DNA from: Pseudomonadota bacterium
GTDB lineage: Bacteria; Pseudomonadota; Gammaproteobacteria; Steroidobacterales; Steroidobacteraceae
DNA: 54,654 bases
Assembly (NCBI GenBank): GCA_021847105.1
Contig: JAJZUT010000023.1
Location: 1 to 54,654 of the forward strand
Direction of reading: 5' to 3'
Part shown: positions 23,358 to 32,948 of the stretch, one piece after another
Layout of the letters: each line of letters starts with the position of its first letter
How positions within the stretch are numbered: the stretch's first letter is position 1
Notes under the pieces: model-generated
What the model saw: the letters and a program-made list of their open reading frames with translations, nothing else
Told to the model about the DNA's origin: nothing
The model's database searches: none
Program-made: the position numbers and the translations under genes

Positions 23358-24815
23358 TCAGCCGATCGGCAGCAGACGTTCAAGGGAGAGCGACTGCTCC
23401 AGCGCGTCCGCGAGCCGATCCAGCATCTGCTCGCGCCGCTGGCCGTGATCGATTCCGACGGGCGCCTCCAATCCCGCCCAGCCGAGCAGCGCCCGGCAGG
23501 CGTCGGGCGCCTCGAATACCCCATGCAGGTACGTCCCGAGAATCTGTCCGTCGTCGGATATCGCCCCATCAGGCCGGCCGTCATCGAGCATCAGCAGCGG
23601 GCGTTCGAGCGCGGCACCACCGCTCGCGCCCATGTGGATCTCGTAGCCGCGCGCGCACGCGCCATCGAACGTCAGCCGTCCGCTCACGTTGCGCAACTGC
23701 TTCTCCCGGGCAAGTTCGGTCCGCAGCTTAAGCCAGCCGAAGCCGGCGCTGCTGCCCGCCGGCCCCTCGAGGCCCGCCGGATCATCGATCACCTCGCCCA
23801 GCATCTGGAAGCCGCCGCAGATGCCGATCACTTTGCCGCCGTAGCGCAAATGCCGCTCGAGGTACGCGCCCCAGCCGCGCTCGCGCAGCGCAGCCAGATC
23901 CGCGCGCACTGCCTTCGAGCCGGGCAGGATGAGCAGATCAACCGGGCCGAGACCATGGGCCTCCTCGGCGTAGTGAAACTCGACCTGTGGATGCTGGCGC
24001 AGAGGATCAAAGTCCGTATGGTTCGAGATGCGCGGCGGAACGGGCACGAGTACCCGCAAGACCTGCGCGGCGCTCCCCTGCTCGAGCGGTTCTCGGCTGA
24101 TGCCATCCTCGGCGTCGAGGTGCAATCCCTTCAGATACGGCAGCACACCGAATACCGGCTTGCCGGTACGCGTCTCGAGCCACTTCAGCCCGGCGTCGAG
24201 CAGCGCCAGATCGCCCCGGAAGCGATTGATCACGAATCCGGTGATGCGCGCGCGCTCGGACGGGCTCAGCAGCTCGAGGGTGCCGACGAGTTGCGCAAAG
24301 ACTCCACCGCGATCGATGTCCGCGATCAGTGCCACCGGACAATCGACCGCCTCGGCAAATCCCATGTTCGCAATGTCGCCCTCGCGCAGGTTGATCTCTG
24401 CCGGCGAGCCGGCGCCCTCGACCAGCACGAATTCGTAGGCCGCGAGCAAACGCTGGTACGAGCTCAGCACCGCCTCGCGCGCGAGGCGCTTGTAGTCGTG
24501 ATACTCGACCGCTGACTGCGTGCCAATCGGACGGCCGTGGATGATGACCTGTGCGGTGCGGTCGGTTTGCGGCTTCAGGAGCACCGGGTTCATGTCACTC
24601 GTCGGCTGGATGCCGGCTGCCTGCGCCTGCAGTGCCTGCGCGCGCCCGAGCTCCCCGCCATCGATCCCAACCGCGCTGTTAAGTGACATGTTCTGCGGCT
24701 TGAACGGCGCGACCCGCACACCGCGCCGCTTGAGCACGCGGCATAACCCGGCCACCAGAGTGCTTTTGCCCGCATCCGAGCTGGTGCCTTGCACCATCAG
24801 CACGCGCGCGGTCAC
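23358..24815 (-). CDS. cobQ: Cobyric acid synthase CobQ
   Basis: 485 aa. It performs ATP- and glutamine-dependent amidation of four side chains of adenosylcobyrinate a,c-diamide. N-terminal dethiobiotin-synthetase-like domain: [20 protein letters not shown]-loop, [13 protein letters not shown]-terminal class I amidotransferase-like domain with the nucleophile Cys in [14 protein letters not shown] and His in [12 protein letters not shown] 24815 overlaps the upstream stop as GTGA and begins the conserved text, so it is preferred to 24857. Confidence 0.92.
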   Translation of the reverse strand: MTARVLMVQGTSSDAGKSTLVAGLCRVLKRRGVRVAPFKPQNMSLNSAVGIDGGELGRAQALQAQAAGIQPTSDMNPVLLKPQTDRTAQVIIHGRPIGTQSAVEYHDYKRLAREAVLSSYQRLLAAYEFVLVEGAGSPAEINLREGDIANMGFAEAVDCPVALIADIDRGGVFAQLVGTLELLSPSERARITGFVINRFRGDLALLDAGLKWLETRTGKPVFGVLPYLKGLHLDAEDGISREPLEQGSAAQVLRVLVPVPPRISNHTDFDPLRQHPQVEFHYAEEAHGLGPVDLLILPGSKAVRADLAALRERGWGAYLERHLRYGGKVIGICGGFQMLGEVIDDPAGLEGPAGSSAGFGWLKLRTELAREKQLRNVSGRLTFDGACARGYEIHMGASGGAALERPLLMLDDGRPDGAISDDGQILGTYLHGVFEAPDACRALLGWAGLEAPVGIDHGQRREQMLDRLADALEQSLSLERLLPIG

Positions 24816-25648
24816 GGTCGCCTGACCTCGGCAGTAGCCGCCATATCGCGCGCGCACTGCGCGATGATCGTGCGCAAATGTCGCAACCCGTCGGTCAGCG
24901 CCGCAGGTCCGGGCTGGAGAATCTCGCTCGAGGGAATCGCGAACAGCCGTCCAGAGGCCACCGCCGGCACCTCATGCCATCCGGCCCGCTCGCGCACCCG
25001 CTGCGGGTTGAATTTCTTGCCGCACCAGGATGCGATCAACACATCAGGGGCGCGCCGCACCACCTCCAGCGGATCGGCGATGATGCGCGCCTTGGCATGG
25101 GGCTGCACCGACAACTCCGGGAAACACTCCTCGCCGCCGGCGATCGTGACGAGTTCGGCAACCCAGCGTATGCCGGTGATCAGCGGCTGGTCCCATTCCT
25201 CGAAATACACGCGCGGCCGGCAGGGCAGGCGCTCGGCCTCGCGCCGTGCCTGCTCGACGGCACGGCGCAATCGCCCCATCAGCGCACGGGTGCGCCGCTG
25301 CGCCCCCACCAGAGCGCCGAGTGTGCCGATGAATTCGAAAATTTCTTCGACACTGCGCTGATTGAAAACATGCACCTGAACGCCGGCACGGATCAGATCC
25401 GCCGCAATGTCCGCCTGCAGATCGGAGAAGCCAAGCACCAAGTCGGGCTTGAGCGCGACGATGCGCTCGATCTTGGCACTCGTGAACGCGGAAACCCGGG
25501 GCTTCTCCCGGCGTGCCTGCGGCGGCCGCACGGTGAATCCCGAAATCCCGACGATGCGATCCTGCTCGCCAAGCAGATACAGCGTTTCGGTGGTCTCCTC
25601 GGTCAGACACACAATGCGGCGCGGGCCGCTCTGGATCGATGTACTCAT
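24812..25648 (-). CDS. BtuF-like cobalamin-binding protein without signal peptide
   Basis: 278 aa, helical-backbone periplasmic-binding fold: [78 protein letters not shown]. Such proteins bind cobalamin or iron chelates. No signal peptide or lipobox precedes the fold from this ATG, and the longer frame to 25783 has none either, so export is doubtful. Placed between cobB and cobQ, a cobalamin or cobinamide ligand is likely. Confidence 0.82.
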   Translation of the reverse strand: MSTSIQSGPRRIVCLTEETTETLYLLGEQDRIVGISGFTVRPPQARREKPRVSAFTSAKIERIVALKPDLVLGFSDLQADIAADLIRAGVQVHVFNQRSVEEIFEFIGTLGALVGAQRRTRALMGRLRRAVEQARREAERLPCRPRVYFEEWDQPLITGIRWVAELVTIAGGEECFPELSVQPHAKARIIADPLEVVRRAPDVLIASWCGKKFNPQRVRERAGWHEVPAVASGRLFAIPSSEILQPGPAALTDGLRHLRTIIAQCARDMAATAEVRRP

Positions 25649-25724
25649 GCTCGCCCCTACCGGTTTCGCCGGACGTGCAAGGCGCCGGCTCGAGTCTGCT
25701 CGCCGCAGTGCCGGCACTGGATCT

Positions 25725-27020
25725 TCATGGACGGAATAGTGCCGCGGCCGCTGTCGGGTTCGACGGCCAGTAGAAATGCACATAACTCGCAGTCAACGCG
25801 CCGGCCCGGAAAACCGCCTCCCCGCGGCCCCCGTGTTGCGTACAGCCATGCCAGCACGGGCTCAGCGGGCTGCTGAGGCTCGAATAATGGAAACTGTGGC
25901 CGCGCAACTCGCCCTGCGGAAACGTGACGCTCTGCAGCGCGAGCGCCTGCAACCGTTGCTGCATGCGGATCTGTCCCGGCAGCACCCCGGCCATTGCATG
26001 CGCTCGGCCCTCGAGATCGGTCAGCTGCTCGAACAGCGGCATCATGCCCCCGCATTCGGCCAGCAGCGGCCGCCCGCTGCGCACGTGCTGACGCAGACTC
26101 TCCAGCAGCGAGTGATTGGCCGCAAGCGGCGCGGCGTGCAACTCCGGATAGCCGCCGGGCAGATAGAGCGCATCGGCGGGCGGAACCGTCGGATCGCGCA
26201 GCGGGGAGAAGGTGACGATCGTGGCGCCCATGGCACGCAACAGCGTCAGATTGGCCGGGTAGATGAACGAGAACGCGGCATCCCGAGCTACCGCGATACG
26301 CATTCCGGCAAGCAGCGGCGGCGGCTCGGGCAGCGGCTCGCCGTAGAACGGCACCCGAGGAATGCTCTCCAATGCCAGGCTCGCGCCGACCGCATCCGCA
26401 GCCCGATCGAGCCGCGCATCCAGATCCTCGAGGTCCTCGGCTTGCACCAGTCCGAGGTGCCGCTCAGGAATGGCGAGCGCCGCATCGCGCGTGATTGCGC
26501 CCAGGAAGCGGATGCCGGCCGCTGCGGAAGTGAGGCTCTGGGCGAGCATGGCCGCATGCGCAGCGCTCCCGACGCGGTTGGCGAGCACTCCGTACAGGGT
26601 CATCTGCGGTCGGTACGCCTGCAGGCCCAATGCAAGCGCTCCGAAGGTCTGGGCCATGGCGCCGGCGTCGATGACCGCGAGGACGGGCAGATTGAATTGC
26701 GCAGCGAGATCGGCGCTGGACGGATCTCCATCGTAAAGGCCCATCACACCCTCGACGAGCAGCAGGTCAGACTCGCACGCCGCCTGGTGGAGCAGATCCC
26801 GGCAGTGCGCGGCCCCGCCCATCCACAAATCGAGCTGACCGACCGGTTGTCCGCAAGCGCGTGCCAGAATCATCGGATCGATGAAGTCCGGACCGGTCTT
26901 GAAGACCCGCACCCGCCGGCCCTGCCGCACCGCATGGCGGGCAAGGGCCGCCGTGACGGTCGTCTTGCCCTGGCCGGAGGCGACCGCGCTGATCAGGAGC
27001 GCCGGCACCGAAGCGTTCAT
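25725..27020 (-). CDS. cobB: Cobyrinate a,c-diamide synthase
   Basis: 431 aa, CobB/CbiA. Domain 1: ISAVASGQGKTTVTAALARH P-loop, FKTGPDFIDPMI, LVEGVMGLYDG. Domain 2: amidotransferase with LYLPGGYPELHA and catalytic Cys in RPLLAECGGMMPL; C-terminal His in GHSFHYSS. It amidates the a and c side chains of cobyrinate. ATG 27020 is the start of the conserved text. A 13-bp perfect hairpin lies just upstream. With cobQ this supports salvage or late-stage synthesis; no early corrin genes are in the window. Confidence 0.92.
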   Translation of the reverse strand: MNASVPALLISAVASGQGKTTVTAALARHAVRQGRRVRVFKTGPDFIDPMILARACGQPVGQLDLWMGGAAHCRDLLHQAACESDLLLVEGVMGLYDGDPSSADLAAQFNLPVLAVIDAGAMAQTFGALALGLQAYRPQMTLYGVLANRVGSAAHAAMLAQSLTSAAAGIRFLGAITRDAALAIPERHLGLVQAEDLEDLDARLDRAADAVGASLALESIPRVPFYGEPLPEPPPLLAGMRIAVARDAAFSFIYPANLTLLRAMGATIVTFSPLRDPTVPPADALYLPGGYPELHAAPLAANHSLLESLRQHVRSGRPLLAECGGMMPLFEQLTDLEGRAHAMAGVLPGQIRMQQRLQALALQSVTFPQGELRGHSFHYSSLSSPLSPCWHGCTQHGGRGEAVFRAGALTASYVHFYWPSNPTAAAALFRP

Positions 27021-27037
27021 GACACTCCAATCCTGTT

Positions 27038-27066
27038 TCGCCGGCCGCGCATTGCGCGGCCGGCGA
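27038..27066 (-). repeat. 13-bp perfect hairpin before cobB
   Basis: TCGCCGGCCGCGC and its exact complement GCGCGGCCGGCGA flank ATT, 18 bp upstream of cobB. No T-run follows toward cobB. It may tune expression between btuM and cobB or protect the mRNA end. Confidence 0.55.
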
Positions 27067-27177
27067 CAACAGACGAGCGCTTCACTGCAGGTGGGAGCAT
27101 CATCCACTTCGCCTGCAGCAAACGAGCGACCGCGTAGCGATGCGCGGCACGCCACTCACTGGGCGCACTCACTCCGC

Positions 27178-27756
27178 TCAGCGCACCCGCACTCCCTCAC
27201 GCGCGCCGGCCGCGCGCACTACCGCAGCGTGAACGAGCGCCGCGACACCAACATAGGCGCAGGTCACCAACAGGAATCGGCCATACCAGGCCGAGAAATT
27301 GCTCCACCATCCGAGCAGGGTCGGCTCGCTGATGCGCGCGCCGAGCCAGTAAAAGCTGCCCTGCGTCAGCAGAAAGCACAGCGTCACCCCAGCGACCAGG
27401 CTGCCGGCGAGTCGCAGCACATCGGCCGCGCGCTGTTCATAGTGACGACGCAGCCACAATCCGGCCAGCCAGAGCACCGAATACGCCGGCACGATGAACC
27501 AGTACGCCGCGGTCACGCAGTAGTCGCTGACACCGTAATAGTGGATGGCGGCGAAATCGACCGCGATGGCCTCGAGCAACAGCGCCGGCAACACCCAGCG
27601 CTGCTCGCCGCCGAGATAGAAACCGGCTGCGAAAAACACCGCCCAGGACGCATCGGGCAGTGCCCAGGTGGAACCCAGATGGCCGCAGCGTGTCGCTGCC
27701 ATCACCAGCGCCAGGGTGAGAAACGCGCCCCATTGTGACAATTTTGACGACTGCAT
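27178..27756 (-). CDS. btuM: BtuM-like cobalamin transporter (solitary ECF S-component)
   Basis: 192 aa, about six membrane segments. Text such as TRCGHLGSTWALPDASWAVFFAAGFYLGG and YYGVSDYCVTAAYWFIVPAYS fits the small BtuM family. The Cys in SDYC is residue 80 here, the same number as the cobalamin-coordinating Cys80 described for the Thiobacillus BtuM. It is the first large gene behind the cobalamin riboswitch. Family call is from memory of motif and context. Confidence 0.78.
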   Translation of the reverse strand: MQSSKLSQWGAFLTLALVMAATRCGHLGSTWALPDASWAVFFAAGFYLGGEQRWVLPALLLEAIAVDFAAIHYYGVSDYCVTAAYWFIVPAYSVLWLAGLWLRRHYEQRAADVLRLAGSLVAGVTLCFLLTQGSFYWLGARISEPTLLGWWSNFSAWYGRFLLVTCAYVGVAALVHAAVVRAAGAREGVRVR

Positions 27757-27988
27757 CGGATGACTCCCGCCAGCGCTGTGCTGTGCCTGTCTGTGTTATG
27801 AGTGGATGGTCAGGGAAAAAAGCTCGGCACCGACTGCCGCGATGCCCGGGGCCCGCGCCGATCGGGTCGAAGCTGTGCGGGTTGCGGTGGCGCGGCGTGC
27901 CATGGCTCGCGGTTCGGGCTGGTCGACGGCGCGATGCCTGCAATCATCGAGGCGCGCCGGCGCGCGCGACGCATGCGCAATGCCCGGC

Positions 27989-28117
27989 TTATTCACCGTG
28001 GCGTCTCGACCCCAGACCTTCATCGATCCACTCCCGCACGCGCTCCACGCGCGTAGCCGTTGCCGTGCAGGCGGTCAGGGACAGGAGGAGGCACAGAGTC
28101 GCAATTGCCGGGGGCAT
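27989..28117 (-). CDS. 42-aa lipoprotein in cobalamin operon
   Basis: ATG 28117. The product MPPAIATLCLLLSLTACTAT... has a hydrophobic stretch ending in a lipobox (LTAC), then a short charged tail (RVERVREWIDEGLG). It lies 47 nt after the riboswitch. Function unknown; a small lipoprotein in the cobalamin uptake operon. A weak site (GGGCG...) precedes the ATG. Confidence 0.5.
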   Translation of the reverse strand: MPPAIATLCLLLSLTACTATATRVERVREWIDEGLGSRRHGE

Positions 28118-28163
28118 CGCGATCGATCTGGCTTCGCCCAACGCGAGCCGCCCAAAAGTGTCT

Positions 28164-28325
28164 CGGCCGGTCTCCGGGCTCGCGAGTGGATCATCTCCTG
28201 CGGACCGCGCCTTCCCGTGCCTGAGGCACAGTGGCTTATCGCGGTACCGCTCTCGCTTACCGTTGCGTGGGCAGCGCCGGCCTTGCACCCGATTGGCGTG
28301 CGCACCGGCTTCCCGTTTCACCCCA
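28164..28325 (-). ncRNA. Cobalamin riboswitch
   Basis: Minus-strand RNA contains, in order: GGUGAAACGGGAAGCCGGUG, CAAUC, GCUGCCCACGCAACGGUAAGCG, AAGCCACUG, the hairpin GUGCCUCAGGCAC, GGGAAGGCGCGG, GAUGAUCCACUCGCGAGCCCGGAGACCGGCC. These are the consensus blocks of the AdoCbl/cobalamin element (B12 box GCCACUG and the closing AGCCCGGAGACCGGCC). It precedes the lipoprotein, btuM and cob genes, so the operon should be shut off by cobalamin. Confidence 0.94.
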
Positions 28326-28669
28326 GGAACCGTGACGTCCCTGGGACACCTAAGACGGCGCAGAGTGTACGCGGCACCCCGCGCATGCGCAACAGCGCAC
28401 GCCGCACCGCTCGAGCGCCCGCCCCGCCCGTCGTTGCGCCGCGCTTGACCCCATACCGCCAACGTGCCGCAGGACCTGGTTGCGCATGAGCACAAACAGC
28501 GGTGCAACCGAGACTGGCCATGACAGCACGGCATGACGCAAAGTCACCGTGGCGCACGTCGGCAGTATCCATGACGTCATCTGGCGACAGTCGCGCAAGC
28601 CGCATTCAGCACGAATTCAGCTGCAACAAAGATAATCGGCATCGTCTGACTGCGCGGAGGAACTAACGC
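28326..28669. other. 344-bp divergent intergenic region
   Basis: Holds the promoters of the cobalamin operon (minus) and of the outer-membrane gene (plus). No convincing gene; frames on both strands are shadows. The RBS GGAGGAA of the plus gene is at 28657-28664. Confidence 0.4.
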
Positions 28670-29224
28670 ATGAAACCACGGAATCTGTTGCTTATGCTCC
28701 CGGCGCTCTGCGCGCTGGCCAGTCCTGCGTACGCGGGATCTTTCCTCAGCGGAGGCTTCCATTCCATGGACCCGTATGTCGGGGCAAGCATAGGCCTTCT
28801 GCAGTACGACGAGAGCGGCCTGCCCGGCCTGTCGCCGAGCGTTCTGATGGTGCGCGCCGGCCTGCCGCTCACCCCGTTCCTCGGCATCGAAGGGCGGTTG
28901 GGCACCGGCCTCTCGAGCGATCAGACCAACGGCGCCTCGGTGAACGTCGGCACCTTCGGCGGCGCGTATGCCAAGGGAACGGTCGCGCTCGGACCGGAAT
29001 TTTCCGTCTACGGTGTAGCCGGCCTCGCCTCCGTGAACATTAATCGCAACTTCCGCGATGGCGGCACCACCGACACCGGACTGTCGGCCGGCATTGGCGG
29101 CGATGTGCATCTGGTACACGCCCTGGCGCTGAACTTCGAGTGGACCTATCTGCCAAGCGGACGGGACGCCGGTCGCTCATACGACTCGAACCTGTTCTCC
29201 GTCGGCGTCAATTACCGTTTCTGA
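28670..29224 (+). CDS. Outer-membrane β-barrel protein (OmpA-like/opacity fold)
   Basis: 184 aa. Signal peptide MKPRNLLLMLPALCALASPAYA, cut before GSFLSGG. The mature part alternates short strands with glycine and aromatic residues (YVGASIGLLQYDE, VRAGLPLTPFLGIEGRLGTG, FSVYGVAGLASVNI, NLFSVGVNYRF) and ends in an aromatic residue, the outer-membrane insertion signal. Likely an eight-strand barrel. Role not known. A strong GGAGG site precedes the ATG. Confidence 0.85.
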   Translation: MKPRNLLLMLPALCALASPAYAGSFLSGGFHSMDPYVGASIGLLQYDESGLPGLSPSVLMVRAGLPLTPFLGIEGRLGTGLSSDQTNGASVNVGTFGGAYAKGTVALGPEFSVYGVAGLASVNINRNFRDGGTTDTGLSAGIGGDVHLVHALALNFEWTYLPSGRDAGRSYDSNLFSVGVNYRF

Positions 29225-29368
29225 GCTCCGCGCGCAGAGCTCCGTCCAATGCGGCAATGGCTACCCCACCTTGAGGGCGATGCTCACCGGTGAGGTGACC
29301 GCAACATTGCGGCGCAGCCGGCGCCCCATTAGGGTATGGACACACACGCAACGCTGCGGGAGACGCAC

Positions 29369-30163
29369 ATGGATCTGGGACTGCGCGCGAAATTGGCACT
29401 GGTGACCGGTTCGACGGCCGGCATTGGCTTGGCGAGTGCTGAACAGCTGGCTCGGGAGGGAGCGAGCGTCATTGTCAATGGCCGAACTCCTGCGCGTGTG
29501 GAGGCGGCCATCGCAACTCTACGAGCCGCCGTTCCAGGCGGAGATATCCAGGGCATCGCCGCCGACGTCGCAACCGCTGCTGGCTGCAAGCACGTGACCG
29601 AAAGCTTTCCCGAGGTCGACATACTCGTCAACAACATGGGCATCTTCGAGCCGAAGCCCTTCACGGAAATCTCAGACACCGACTGGCTGCGTTTCTTCGA
29701 GGCCAATGTGCTGAGCGGCGTGCGTCTCGCCAGACACTATGTCGGCGCGATGCAAGCGCGGGGCTGGGGACGCATCGTGTTTGTCTCGAGCGAGTCCGGC
29801 CTGCAAATCCCGGCGGAGATGGTGCATTACGGGATGACCAAGACCGCGCAGCTTGCGGTGGCGCGCGGCCTGGCGGAATCGCTTGCCGGCACCGGCGTCA
29901 CCGTCAACAGCGTTCTACCGGGTCCGACCGCTTCGGAAGGGGTCGAGCGGTTCGTCGCACAATTGGCCGCGTCGACGGGACAGGATGTGGCGAGCATCGA
30001 GCGCGAATTCTTCACCACGGCACGCCCCAGCTCGATCATCCGGCGGTTTGCCCGCACGGAGGAAGTCGCCGCGCTAATCGCGTACGTCTGCAGCGTGCAG
30101 GCATCCGCCACGACTGGAGCGGCACTGCGCGTTGACGGCGGCGTCGTGCGCTCCATCGCCTGA
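29369..30163 (+). CDS. SDR-family oxidoreductase
   Basis: 264 aa. LALVTGSTAGIGLASAEQLAREGA, DILVNNMG, VFVSSESG (active Ser) and YGMTKTAQ (Tyr/Lys) define a classical SDR. The longer-than-usual C-terminal part is similar to 3-oxoacyl-ACP reductase-like proteins of unknown substrate. GGGAG 7 bp before ATG 29369 favours this start over 29336. Confidence 0.84.
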   Translation: MDLGLRAKLALVTGSTAGIGLASAEQLAREGASVIVNGRTPARVEAAIATLRAAVPGGDIQGIAADVATAAGCKHVTESFPEVDILVNNMGIFEPKPFTEISDTDWLRFFEANVLSGVRLARHYVGAMQARGWGRIVFVSSESGLQIPAEMVHYGMTKTAQLAVARGLAESLAGTGVTVNSVLPGPTASEGVERFVAQLAASTGQDVASIEREFFTTARPSSIIRRFARTEEVAALIAYVCSVQASATTGAALRVDGGVVRSIA

Positions 30164-30185
30164 GGCTTGCACGGCCCGTGTTGTG

Positions 30186-31733
30186 TCAATGTACCGCCGT
30201 GATGTCGACCGCTGCCGTGGGCTTGGGCGAGAGCCAAATCGCACAGGCTGCGCAAGCGAGGGTCACGGCGCAGAAATAGAAAACGCGGTTGGTCGCGACC
30301 ATCATGGCCTGGGCACTGAGCACCCGGTCGATCAAGCTCAGCGCCTGAGCCGTCGAGTAGCCGTGGTAAGTCAGCGCGGCGATGGTCTTCGGTGCCTCGT
30401 GCATCGAGCCGACCAGTTCGGCATGAGCGCGGATGGCATCATTCTCCCAGACTGTGGTCACGATGGATGTGGCTATGGCTCCTGAGAGCGAGCGGATGAA
30501 GTTGAGCTGACCGGCCGCCGCAGCGAGCTCACCCGGCTCGACGCTGCCGAGCGCAGTCGTCATGAGCGGAATGAAGAAGAACGGCAGTCCGAAGCCCGTC
30601 AGAAATACCGGCCAGGCAACCTGCCCGAAGGTCATCTGGGCGGCACCGCTGCTGCGCATCAGCGTCACGAGCGCCAGCCACAGAACACCGGCAAAGATCA
30701 ATTTGCGTGGATCAAGCCGATTGGCGATGGCGGCGACCAACGGCGAGGCCAGCATCGCCGAGATGCCGAATCCGGCCGACGCATAGCCGGCCCAAGTGGC
30801 GGTATAACCCATCTGTTCCTGCAACCACAGCGGGGTCAGCACGTTGACGGCGAAGAACGCCCCCATGGCGAGCGCGAGATTCACCATCGAGGCGCTGAAG
30901 CCGCGGTGGCGGAAGACCCGCAAGGACACCACGGGCTCGCGGCAGGTCAGCTCCCAGATGAGAAACGCGGCGAAGCCGATCACCGCGAGCAGCGCCAGCA
31001 GAGTGATTCGGGTCGAGGCAAACCAGTCGTGATCCTTGCCTGTGTCGAGCACGATCTGCAGTGCGCCCACCCAGACCACGAGCAACGCCAGTCCGACCGC
31101 ATCGATGCGCTGGCGCTGCGTTGCGCTCTCCTGCGCGCGCAACATGCGCCAGACGATTGGCCCGCAGATCATGGCGATCGGCACGTTCACCCAGAAGATC
31201 GAGGGCCAGTCAAAGTTGTTGCAGAGCAGACCGCCCAGAACCGGACCGAGCACTGGTGCGACCAGGGTCGTCATCGACCAGATCGTCATGGCGATCGGTT
31301 GCTGACGCTTCGGGAAGATCTGCATCAGCAGCGTTTGCGAGAGCGGCATCAACATGCCGCCCGCAAGCCCCTGCAGGACGCGCAGGCCGACCAGCAGCTC
31401 GAGCGTCGGCGCAAGCCCGCATAGCGCAGAGAACAACCCGAAGCCGAGGATGGACAGTGCGAACACCCGCACCGTGCCAAATCGCGCAGCCAGCCAGCCG
31501 GTCAGCGGAACGATAATGGCCTCCGCAACCGAGTAGGAGGTAATGACCCAGGTGCCCTCGTTGGGCGGCACCGCCAGGCCGCCGGCAATGTTCGGCACCG
31601 ACACATTGACGATGGTCATGTCGAGCACGGCTAGAAAGTTGGCGGCAGCCAGCAACACGGCCGCGGACCAGAGTGCCGAGCCGCGCAGCACAGGTGGGCC
31701 CGAGCCTCGCGTTCCTTGCGCCGTCGCGTCCAC
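30186..31733 (-). CDS. emrB: EmrB-type MFS multidrug exporter (DHA2)
   Basis: 515 aa with 14 membrane segments. LDMTIVNVSVPNIAGGL is DHA2 motif D1; GWLAARFGTVRVF is motif A; RVLQGLAGGMLMPLSQTLL and GPVLGGLL follow. It uses the proton gradient to expel hydrophobic toxicants through the EmrA adaptor encoded 8 bp upstream. Controlled by the divergent TetR regulator, judging by the operator between them. Confidence 0.9.
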   Translation of the reverse strand: MDATAQGTRGSGPPVLRGSALWSAAVLLAAANFLAVLDMTIVNVSVPNIAGGLAVPPNEGTWVITSYSVAEAIIVPLTGWLAARFGTVRVFALSILGFGLFSALCGLAPTLELLVGLRVLQGLAGGMLMPLSQTLLMQIFPKRQQPIAMTIWSMTTLVAPVLGPVLGGLLCNNFDWPSIFWVNVPIAMICGPIVWRMLRAQESATQRQRIDAVGLALLVVWVGALQIVLDTGKDHDWFASTRITLLALLAVIGFAAFLIWELTCREPVVSLRVFRHRGFSASMVNLALAMGAFFAVNVLTPLWLQEQMGYTATWAGYASAGFGISAMLASPLVAAIANRLDPRKLIFAGVLWLALVTLMRSSGAAQMTFGQVAWPVFLTGFGLPFFFIPLMTTALGSVEPGELAAAAGQLNFIRSLSGAIATSIVTTVWENDAIRAHAELVGSMHEAPKTIAALTYHGYSTAQALSLIDRVLSAQAMMVATNRVFYFCAVTLACAACAIWLSPKPTAAVDITAVH

Positions 31734-31741
31734 CGGTCCGC

Positions 31742-32911
31742 TCAGCCGTGTGCCGCCGTATCGATCGTGGCGGTCATGGACAGCCCGACGCGCAGCGGAT
31801 GCTGGCGCAACTGCTGCGGGTCGATCTCGATGCGGACCGGCAGCCGCTGCACGACCTTGATCCAGTTGCCGGTCGCGTTCTGCGCCGGAATCAGCGCGAA
31901 GGCCGCACCAGTGCCACCGGCCAGTCCGGCCACCCGCCCGTGATAGACGACGGCATCCCCGTAGAGATCAGATTTGAGGGTTACCGGGTCACCGATTCGC
32001 ACGCGCGCCAGTTCGGTCTCCTTGAAATTCGCATTCACATACGCGTGATAGATCGGCACCACGGACATCAGCGGGGCACCGACCGCGACCCGTTGCCCGA
32101 TCTGGGCGGTGTCATTCGTGACGATGCCCCCGATCGGCGCACGGATCACCGTCCGGGCGAGATTCAACTGCGCCTGCTGCAACTGCGCACGGGCAGCGAG
32201 CACCTGAGGGTTCGTCTGCACCGAAGCACCGGTGACGAGCGCATCCTGCACCGCGCGGGCCTGCTGCGCTTGCTGCCACTCGGCCCGAGCCGCGGCCAGC
32301 GCCGCGATGGCGTTGCGATAGGCATTCTCGGCGCTGGTCAGATCTTCGGCAGAAATCGCCCCGGTCGCAGCCAGCTTCTCGCGTCGCGCCAGGTCTAGTC
32401 GAGCCTTGACAACGTTGCTGCGCGCGGCGGCGACCTGTGCACGCCGCGCGGCAATCTGAGCGGTGAATTGCCGGACTCCGGCGAAGTCACCGCGCACCGC
32501 ACGCTCAGCCGCCTCGAGCTGCGCTTGTGCACGCGCCACGGCAATACGGGCATCCGATTTGTCGAGCACCACCAGCACCGTGCCCGCAGCAACGTACTGA
32601 GTATTGCGCACCGGAACTGCCACCACCGACGCGGCGACCTGTGGAGTGATCTGCGCCGGGGTAGCCTCGACATAGGCATCATCAGTCGAGACATAGCGCG
32701 AGGCGACGAGCCACCAGTAGGCTCCATAAGCGAGCGCGCCGGCCAGCACGAGCACGCCCAGGATGCCGAACCCTAGCGTCCGCCTGCGGCGTAGGCGCGC
32801 GTCGGCATCGTTCGCAGCCTGCGGGGTCAGATCCACCGACGAATGAGGGTCGGCACCCGCCGGCGCCACAACACGCGCTTCAGGCACCGTCTGCTCACGC
32901 TCAATCGTCAC
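31742..32911 (-). CDS. emrA: EmrA/HlyD-family membrane-fusion adaptor
   Basis: 389 aa. A single N-terminal membrane anchor (FGILGVLVLAGALAYGAYWWLV), then a split lipoyl domain (YVSTDDAYVEATPAQITPQVAASVV ... RAPIGGIVTND), a long α-helical coiled-coil hairpin rich in Ala/Arg/Gln, and a β-barrel (VNANFKETELARVRIGDPV). It links EmrB to an outer-membrane channel, which is not encoded nearby. Confidence 0.9.
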   Translation of the reverse strand: MTIEREQTVPEARVVAPAGADPHSSVDLTPQAANDADARLRRRRTLGFGILGVLVLAGALAYGAYWWLVASRYVSTDDAYVEATPAQITPQVAASVVAVPVRNTQYVAAGTVLVVLDKSDARIAVARAQAQLEAAERAVRGDFAGVRQFTAQIAARRAQVAAARSNVVKARLDLARREKLAATGAISAEDLTSAENAYRNAIAALAAARAEWQQAQQARAVQDALVTGASVQTNPQVLAARAQLQQAQLNLARTVIRAPIGGIVTNDTAQIGQRVAVGAPLMSVVPIYHAYVNANFKETELARVRIGDPVTLKSDLYGDAVVYHGRVAGLAGGTGAAFALIPAQNATGNWIKVVQRLPVRIEIDPQQLRQHPLRVGLSMTATIDTAAHG

Positions 32912-32948
32912 GCCCGCCTCCCTCCGCGCTGCTGTTCACAATTTTAAC

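Noticed and set aside
27796..28023. 75-codon minus ORF between lipoprotein and btuM
   Set aside because: Mostly overlaps the lipoprotein gene in another frame and is Arg/Ala rich; no start signal or motif.
32672..32690. GGCATCATCAG sequence resembling the 3' half of a fluoride aptamer (minus)
   Set aside because: It lies inside the conserved STDDAYVEA coding stretch of emrA and lacks the 5' half GGGAGATGG.
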